NCBI GenBank assembly: GCA_910589415.1 | Contig: OU342633.1 | Coordinates: 9,028,858-9,092,857, forward strand | Reading direction: 5' to 3' | DNA length: 64,000 nucleotides | From: Malachius bipustulatus | Lineage: Eukaryota > Arthropoda > Insecta > Coleoptera > Melyridae | Shown here: positions 56,330 to 64,000 of the stretch, piece after piece | How the letters are laid out: every line of letters starts with the position of its first letter | Position numbering within the stretch: position 1 is the first letter of the stretch | The notes under the pieces: model-generated | Told to the model about the DNA's origin: nothing | Seen by the model: the letters and a program-made list of their open reading frames with translations, nothing else | Databases searched by the model: none | Program-made: the position numbers and the translations under genes

Positions 56330-59300
56330 AAATTGAACGGTGTCAAACTTTAGCTATAGGCTACATGATTCAAAAATATTTTTTTATTGCTACCTTTCAA
56401 GCTGTCCCCTTCATCTAAGATTGTCGTTTAAAACTGAATCGATTAATTTGAAGTACTCATTAATAAAATGATTCCATGTTAGTTTTCGGTAAAATTCCAT
56501 TTTACTTCACCGATTATCAAGTCATTTTAATTTGAAACAACAATTTGCAAAAAAGTCGACAACTTGAGATATTTAAAAACGCTAATTGATACAATACGTT
56601 GCGTATATCTAGGGCGAAATGAATAAGTCCCTAATATTGCCAGGAGCTAATACACAATTCATTAAAATGATATAACAACCAAGTAAAATGCGACGAACAT
56701 GACAGTTCATTCCTAATAGCTATTTGTGTATTAAAGTTTCAAATGGGAATGTTTTGAGAGCGCGACAAAAATTGTCAAAAAAAGAACAAAAAAAAAAAAA
56801 CGATCGTCTAGTGTTATGCAAGAGTTTCTGTTAAGTGTTTAGTCCCCAAGAAACTACAATTTATGAATTTTAAGGCGCTAAAAACAACAAAATATGAATT
56901 TCAGAAATTGATATTTTATATTGTCAAAGTGACAGGCTTCAAGAAAACATGCTTTTAATTCGCAGTTTTAAGTACAAAAACTGCGTAAAGAACACACTTT
57001 TAAGCACTTGTGCGTAAAAAAATGTCATTTCGAAATTGAAATGGCAATCAAAATGTCTAGCTCTATGTAACGATTTAACAAAAAAAAAACTTTTAAGTGC
57101 AAATCAAAGGACATTTCTAATTTTAGGATTGGTTTTACCCAACCGATTATGACGCAACTTCATAGTATCTTCTTTTCTTAAGGTAACTACTTGGACTTGA
57201 TAGTAGTAGACTTGATAAAAATCCTTATTATAACGAGGAGTTAGAAGAAAACTTAGATGAAGGGGAGAGACGTTTATGTAAATGTAGGAATTTGTCATTC
57301 GTATAAATTTTATGATCTGAATTTAACGTTGATTGACTTACAACAGAATTCTGTCTCAACTAAGTGTTCAATATCTCACCACTGTTTGAAATAAATAAAA
57401 TAAAAAATTTATTTTCAATGGTACATGGTCAAAATGTTATGTACATTTACCATTATAAATTTATCTCTGGTACCTATTCTTTTTCTGCAAAAAAAATTAT
57501 TGCCCCACTTTTTATTGTAATTTTTTACATAAGACAAAAAACATATTGTTCAGGTGTTTTTAATTTAAAAAACGGAAAGTTATAACAAATCGTTTTCATA
57601 GCAGCATAACACAGTAAAAAAATTATCACAACGTAATGGTTTCACCATCTAAATTTATTTCATGTTTTTTCAAGTCTTAAAAATTGATATGGGCACTTAA
57701 ACTCATAAAGATGAAACTTACACGATTATTGAGACTAGAACTCCATCTCTAAATCTCAATCAAGTTGATGAGCCTACATATTATACAGCATAATATTGAA
57801 CATAGCACTCGGTATCAGTAGGTATTATAATAAATGTAAGGATTAAGGATATTATAATTTGCAGATTGTTTCAAAAATGCAGTTTCTAAAAGAAAATGCA
57901 CATAAGAAGAATGTAAAATAACAGTTATTGTACTTCAAGAGCCATCAGCTCTGCGTTAATTAGCATCAAAATCTGTACATATGGACAACAATTTGAAACA
58001 CATAAACATATATTTACTCCGCTATCTATAGTGAAGATGCAGAAGCTGAATCACCATGTTCTTATTTCTGGAACAAAGTGGCCATTAAATAAATTTACCT
58101 CTAAAACAATAAATACTCGTAAAAGCTGAAGAGATAACAGTTCGTTTCCTCATATCTCTATTTAGCTTCTCATGTAAAGCATATTTTTGGCAATTCTGTT
58201 TGTATTTTAGATGTAGCTTGGATAATAATTAAATGCAAAAATAATTGATTTGTATTTTTTAGTTTTTTGTAGATACGCTTTGTCTCGTATAGAGCTTTTG
58301 CTGCTATATGAAAGGCTAGGGACATCATTTGTATGTGCAATACTAGGTGTTAAGAATATCAAGTGCAATATTAATAATAACTGATATTTTTAATGATAAA
58401 GTTATAGGTATCTTGTAAATATTTTAATAGGCGTGCGAAAGTTGATCCTGTTGAAAGAGAAAATATTATTAATTTATATATTTATTTATTATTTATTTAT
58501 TTATTTCCAGTTTATAATTTTAAGGATTTTTCTCAATATTTGGCTTGTGATATTATATATTATTACTCTGACTTTTTTAGTTTAGATAATGATTTTACAC
58601 GACAACATGCACCCATTACTTTATGAATATAAACACACACTTTTATTTCAAAGACTGATAGATAATATTATATTATAATATGAAAAAATAATTTTATCCA
58701 CAACCGACCTATTATGAGGTCAGGTCATAACTGCACTGTTCTCAGGTGTATGGTATTATAATACAAGACACTAGTGTTTTATATATTGAAACTTATATTT
58801 ATATACATATTGTTGAGAATAACTAATAATTAAAATTTTAGCAAATGACCGTATTTACTATCAAATTTTTTTGGTATTGCATCATTTTTGTTGTGGATAA
58901 AATCTTGTATTGCGTTCGTGTCTTCTTTGGCTAATAAACATACTTATACAACAAATAACCATAAATGAAAGACATAAACTACTTGGAAAGTTTAAAAAAT
59001 TTATATTCTGATATTCTTATTGGGATTGCCGAATGGTACTAGAACTAAAATATAAAAGGGTAACAAACCCCCCCTACCCCCCATGATCGTCTAGAAAATG
59101 TCGCTAGGACCCTCTTCTCGTTGTGTGGTTTTCTTGTAGTCACCCCTGGTTCTCTGATAGGGTATGCAAGAGTTCTGGAATCAAATGTTAAAAGCACAAA
59201 AAAAACTCTAAGATGTGTGTTACTGACTTTCCTTTTTCTTTCATTGTACGGGATGGAATGGTATTACTATTTCATCTATATTTCACACTGAATAGCAGTT

Positions 59301-62200
59301 CATCCTTTACAAAGGAGATCTTACATTATTTTACTTTACAATAACTTATTCATTTATCACACTTTGGTGATTCAAAGTTGCTTTTTGCCTTGGATTATTT
59401 TTGTTTGTTTTATTTATTTGTCACGGACCTCCCGGCATTGGCATCGTAGTTGTATAAAAGACCTGGTTGCGTCATTTCGACCGCATTATTCTGTTGCACT
59501 ATTTCTATCAGGGCTGTAAAAATTCCCAAATAGCAATGACTATTGTTTGTCCGTCTCACTTTCGTTTGGATCTGGGTTGTATATTGGACCTTTCGGGGTT
59601 GCCAGCTCGGGCAGTTTGACTTCAATTTCAAGTTTGTGATCTTACTGTTTTCATGTTTCCTAGTTTGACTAAATCATCAATTTGCAGGTAAGCTTTACCA
59701 AGAGAAATGACCAGAACCTACGAGAGACGAAGGCAGCATTCCATTGACCTTCTCCTCCAGGCTACTATGTTCAAGTGAGCAATACCTAGTTTTACGCGAC
59801 TTACACAATAATAAAAACACTGAAGGCACTCTCGCATTCATACACCTGCTGTAAGAAAATACTAAAAGGCTATGCTCTTACATTACGGAACCCATTTTTG
59901 TTTGTTTGTGTTGGTTTTAACCCTTGATTTGTTTTTATTAATGTTATAAGTATGCTACTCCAACCTTTTGTTGAAAACCTTCGTCTGTTTGAATTTATTG
60001 TTTTTCGTTTTTGAGGTTTTAGTTATCAAAATTCGGAATGAGGTACAAATTGATACTTAACAAACAAACAAGAAATGAAGAAATGAAGTTAAACTTCCCT
60101 GTTGTTAGTGAGGTGAAATAGGTGACTAAAATACCATTTTCGTCTGTGCTATAGTTTTCCTTCATTTCATTGAGTTTGTTTCATTTACCAGGTGTATTGT
60201 TTCTAACCTTATTTATTCGTGTGAGTTTTCGCTTTCGTAGAGTGTTTTCTTAGACTAGTTCATTTTGTTTTGTCGATAACCTACCTCGTGTTTGGAATAT
60301 TCCATGAGTTGAAATAATTTTCGCAAGTTTTCGTTTGAAGTTTTCACACCCAGGGTGTGATACGTTACAAGAGTTATGTTTTCAACCTTTCCTGTGTAGA
60401 ATATATTCAAGATAATTGATAATAATTGTTATTTAAAACAAATTTCAGGATTCAAATAAATTTATTGATATTAGCGCGACACACGTATTTCTTATCTTGA
60501 CAAATGACATGTTCAGAATTTGTTTAGAAATCCTTAGAGAAGTTTTAGAGAAATATTTATAAATAAGTAATTGTATTACTGCAATAGTAACCATATAGTC
60601 TTGATCTGAATAATATTATAATAATGTGCAGTCGATCTGAAGATGTCGTTTTTATAACGACGAAACACACCTTGGTCTCTAAAATTTTATGATCGATGAC
60701 ATAAATGTCATAGTATTTTAATTTTCGTTATTTATCTGGTAATTTAATCATGTCATGTCTCAATTGATATAAAAATTATACAATTTAAGAAAATTATTTC
60801 GAGTCACAAAAGAAAGATTTTCTTGTGTTTCATTTATATTTGTTCATTTTAATGTGAGAGAGGTACCTTTTCGAGAGAAAACAGAGCAGTTTGTATTTCA
60901 GTCCTCTTTCAGTCAGATTGTATTTTTTAAATACATAAAAATGCACATTTAAAATATTTCAGATGGAATGGAACTATGGCGAATAGAACCATGGACCATG
61001 GTCTATAATTTCGGAGACCAGTATCTAAGTAATCTATCACATTACACCATCGAGTCCTTGATATGCATATACCAAAGTAAACTGATACTATTTTGATTCG
61101 ACCAGTTGGTATCATTTATTTTTTAGCCTTAAATGACATATTATTATATTATCTTATTTGTTATAAAAATTTTTACTTGGTTCTCCAAGGAGTACTGAGT
61201 TATTTTTAAATAAGTATTGAATCAATCCGCCATTTTATTCAGCGACAATAACAATATTTTTTCTGTATTATTGTGAAGGGCCCTTAAAGAAAATCTTGTG
61301 CAACAGTCCGAAATTTAGGTGTGTAGACTACCTTTTTCAGTTTCTTTATTGTTGGAGGAATAAATTTTGCAAAAATCTCATCCTCAATATTGCCACTGAA
61401 ATAAAAAATATCTGTTGAATATTAATACTATGAGAACGTGCACTAGATTTTAAAGAAATCTTCAATTATAAAGAGATTTTCATTACTAAGCTTACTTGCT
61501 AATAATAACTAAATTTTGTGAAAATATTTCACTCGGTATACAGGATTTTTATATATTGTTTGTGCAATTGGACGCGAAGTATCAATTTCGCGTACGCCAT
61601 GCAGGCCGCAAAATTCCATATTTCAGATTTGTATAGATCAATTAGAAGTTGAGCTTTTCCTAATGGGTGTTTTAAAACAATCACCCTGTATAGTGTGCAT
61701 AGGATGTTCCCCCATAACGACTATAATAAATTTTGTTAAATAAATGCGTTTATCATTTTTTGCAAATAAAGAGTTGTTTATAAAAGTTGTTAGACTCATA
61801 ATTCAAAATGAGAAGAAAGTTGCGCAATATTCTACAGATCAATAAAAAAATTGACTTTTCAATTTTAGTTTTGAAGATTTTTTGAGAAATATTTTGTAGA
61901 TATTAGGTACCTATGTAGTTTTTAAAAATCTAGTTCTTTGGAAGAACAAAAATTTTGATTTTTGTGTTTATTTTTTATTTTTAAAACTAATGAATTTGGG
62001 GTCTTTTGACCTAGATGTTGTTTGGACACTTTTTTTTAATTAATATTTTTGATGACTTTCATTAAGCAGCGTCGATTTGTAATGGACGCCATCCAGCGAT
62101 TCCATATTTTTCAAAAAAGTTTTTATCAATACAACGATGTGTCGAGGTTAAGCGCGCTAAATTATGTTTTTTACAAAAATTTGTTTGATTTTTCTAATAG
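56330..62200. other. Intergenic DNA, mostly unrecognised
   Basis: Largely AT-rich. No open frame exceeds 75 codons. A TTTATTTATTATTTATTTAT simple repeat lies near 58480-58508. Degenerate element edges occur at about 61553 (TATACAGGATTTTTATAT) and 61682 (CACCCTGTATAGTG), facing each other and perhaps marking a decayed MITE. A C-rich tract AACCCCCCCTACCCCCC lies at about 59067. Nothing supports a gene, but regulatory DNA for atonal could reside here. Confidence 0.4.
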
Positions 62201-62470
62201 AGTGACCGAAACAGAGTAAGGTATAGTCCTGTTACTATAGGAAGGCGAGTAAATTCTTACTGCGCAAAAAGGGTGGGTACCGTCTCCGACTCCATAAATA
62301 TTTGTTGTCCAATATCAACAATGTTAGTCGGTGTCCGCGTAAAAAAACAACCAACCAGATAAGGCTGATAAGAGTATCTCCGCCGTTCATCGAGCGTGTA
62401 AATTATTAGTGGCGGTGAGCAAAGCTCGCAAGATGCGTAGTTCACGCCCAGCCTTCGCCTTCATATAAAA
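62200..62470. other. GC-richer unclassified block
   Basis: This block is distinct from its AT-rich flanks, with GGGTGGGTACCGTCTCCGAC, TATCTCCGCCGTTCATCGAG and a TATAAAAA near 62465. No coding or terminal-repeat structure was seen. It may be an LTR or SINE-like fragment. Confidence 0.3.
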
Positions 62471-62638
62471 ATCAAGCAGTATGGTAATTTACGTTATCCT
62501 ACAAAAATATTTTCAGGTTCATCTGTTATTAAAACGCAGATAAGACATCACAACAATTAAAAGAATGAAAGTAAAATTAAGAATAATGAAATTCAGGTGA
62601 TTTCATGTTAGTTTTTTTTATCTGACGATTTATATTTA

Positions 62639-63050
62639 CAGGGCCGGACTAAACTTCGAATTTTTAAATACCTGAATTTTTATTGCAAAAAAAAATTAAT
62701 TCTGAATTTAATGATATGCCACACAAAGTGCTTCAAACGTGTTTTGGACTTTAGATCTTGACATCATCAGTTGTTTAATTTCACCTTGATATGGATCGGT
62801 GCTCTTATTAGACTTCTTGAACTTGTATTACCTACTCGCTACTGGCATCGCATTCCGACAAGTTCAAAAAGTTTATTAAGAGCACAGACCCGTATTAAGG
62901 TGAAATTACACTGATGTCAACAGCTATTGTCCGAATAAAGTATGAACCATCATGTGTGACATATCATTAAATTCAGAATTAAAATATCTTTTAATTTTTG
63001 CAATAAAAACTCCAGGTCGGTATTTAAAAAATTTAAAAAGTCTGGCCCTG
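62639..63050. mobile_element. hAT-like MITE
   Basis: The ends are CAGGGCCGGACTAAACTTC and its mirror ending AGTCTGGCCCTG. Inner arms pair imperfectly for about 150 bp (GATATGCCACACA against TGTGTGACATATC; TTAATTCTGAATTTAATGA against its complement; AGGTGAAATTA). CAGGGCC...GGCCCTG termini are typical of hAT elements. No exact 8-bp target duplication is visible, so the class is provisional. Confidence 0.65.
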
Positions 63051-64000
63051 CAAATATTAATTATCACATAAAGAAACTGACATTGCAAAAATTAAGCCGT
63101 TTAAAAGCTGCAATGAAAATGTGGTTGCAGTTGTTCTCCAACTTCAATAATAATGTCAATAAATCAGAAAAACAAAATTGAAAATTTGTCCATTGCATGG
63201 TTCTTTTGGTTGAACAACTTTTTCCCCATTTAACGGACCCTGTATCTCCCAGAGTTTCCTAAATCCCCATGATGTTAGGTAATATGTTACCTATGATGTT
63301 AACATATGCTAAATATGTTAGGTAATATTATAGATTGACAAATCGCACATGGGTTGCCCAGCAAAATCGCGTACTGAAACTGTCAAATCAAAGAAATTCT
63401 GATCAACTTGTTTGGATCAAGATTTCTTATTTTAGCCAGATCTTTTTTATTATTGGGAATTAATAAATAATTTTTTGTAGGCTTACATAAGTCGTAAAGA
63501 GCTATCCATCTGATATTTAAAAAAATTTCAAAGCCAACCAGATCCCAGAGTTTTCATAGTCAACTTTTGTTTTTCTTGTGGCCGCGATTTAATTTTACAC
63601 AATAATAATTGTGTCATATTACATATTAAAGTCATATTACTTGACTATTGTTTTTTTTTTTATTTTTCTATGAAATTCGGTATCTAAGTTCACTCTTTTT
63701 TGAAAAAAAATATAAAATTTTTGATTTTTTTTTATTATTTTCAATTTTTGGTTTCAATGATTTTTTTTATACACAACGGCATAAAGAAATAATATTGGGA
63801 CCATGAAAATGTTAGCTATGAAAACTCCAGGATCTTAAGCTGGACCTCAAGCTTAACTCAAGCTTAACTAAACCTACAAAAAAAATAATTTCCAACAACA
63901 AAAAATATATGACTAAAAAATATAAGTTTAACATCTAAAATCTAGACAACCATCGATGTGACAAAATTTTGCCGAAGCAACCTAATACTCTAGGATAGGG
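63051..64000. other. AT-rich DNA, nothing recognised
   Basis: No gene or element is supported. A short local duplication ATGTTAGGTAATATGTTA occurs at about 63269-63330. AAGCTTAACTCAAGCTTAACT near 63850 is a short tandem repeat. Confidence 0.4.

Noticed and set aside
59540..59640. Minus-strand coding-like string VKLPELATPKGPIYNPDPNE before a stop
   Set aside because: Protein-like but short, with an in-frame stop just upstream and no convincing splice acceptor; no homologue recognised.

Overview
The window is AT-rich nuclear DNA from an insect or close arthropod relative. The evidence is one atonal-type bHLH gene, several families of insect-type LINEs and mariner-like elements, TCAGT-type initiators, and frequent GTAGGTACCTAC-like simple motifs. 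I cannot name the order from sequence alone; a hemipteran or a beetle would both fit. There is no sign of bacterial DNA, operons, CRISPR or rRNA/tRNA genes.

Only one host gene is convincing: an intronless atonal homologue at 51957-52487 (+), 176 aa, with the bHLH domain at the extreme C terminus and a polyadenylation signal at 52665. A possible two-exon minus-strand gene (49624 down to about 48420) and a short coding-like block (26509-26690) are much weaker. Most of the rest is transposon-derived or unrecognised AT-rich intergenic sequence.

Layout. 1-3857: AT-rich, old repeat relics. 3858-5955: two adjoining long palindromes, one carrying a 5S-rRNA-derived SINE with a clear 12-bp target duplication. 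6153-10622: a 5'-truncated LINE split by a 3.5-kb inverted-repeat element (called E1 here) flanked by CATTG. E1 holds a decayed multi-domain gene that belongs to no transposase family I can name. 10623-16075: palindromes, AT-rich DNA and a second LINE tail. 16446-16725: an isolated E1 end. 17137-19075: LINE ORF1 and RT fragments plus a tRNA-type SINE. 19190-20832: a long-LTR-like block with a primer binding site. 21180-22640: a LINE with restriction-like-endonuclease architecture. 22826-26506: a second E1 copy, itself hit by a 1.48-kb TA-flanked element and an 855-bp palindrome. 28110-30890: the most complete copy of the split LINE family.

32460-35280: an LTR-like block and two palindromes, one of which carries the start of a mariner-type transposase in both arms. 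36408-39625: an RTE-clade LINE interrupted by a second 5S-type SINE. 40680-44950: a transposon graveyard with Gypsy integrase, an internally deleted LINE, a LINE RT scrap, a piggyBac relic, and a mariner-like transposase split by a LINE fragment. 45270-50000: LTR-like promoters, a palindrome and a short dispersed repeat. 51957-52487: atonal. 53679-56325: a TA-flanked inverted-repeat mariner relative, a DD41D-spaced mariner-like transposase with few frameshifts, and half of a palindrome family. 56330-64000: intergenic, with one hAT-like MITE at 62639-63050.

The recurring theme is nesting. Several insertions can be dated relative to each other because empty and filled sites both occur in this window. 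The best candidate for something undescribed is E1 and its gene.
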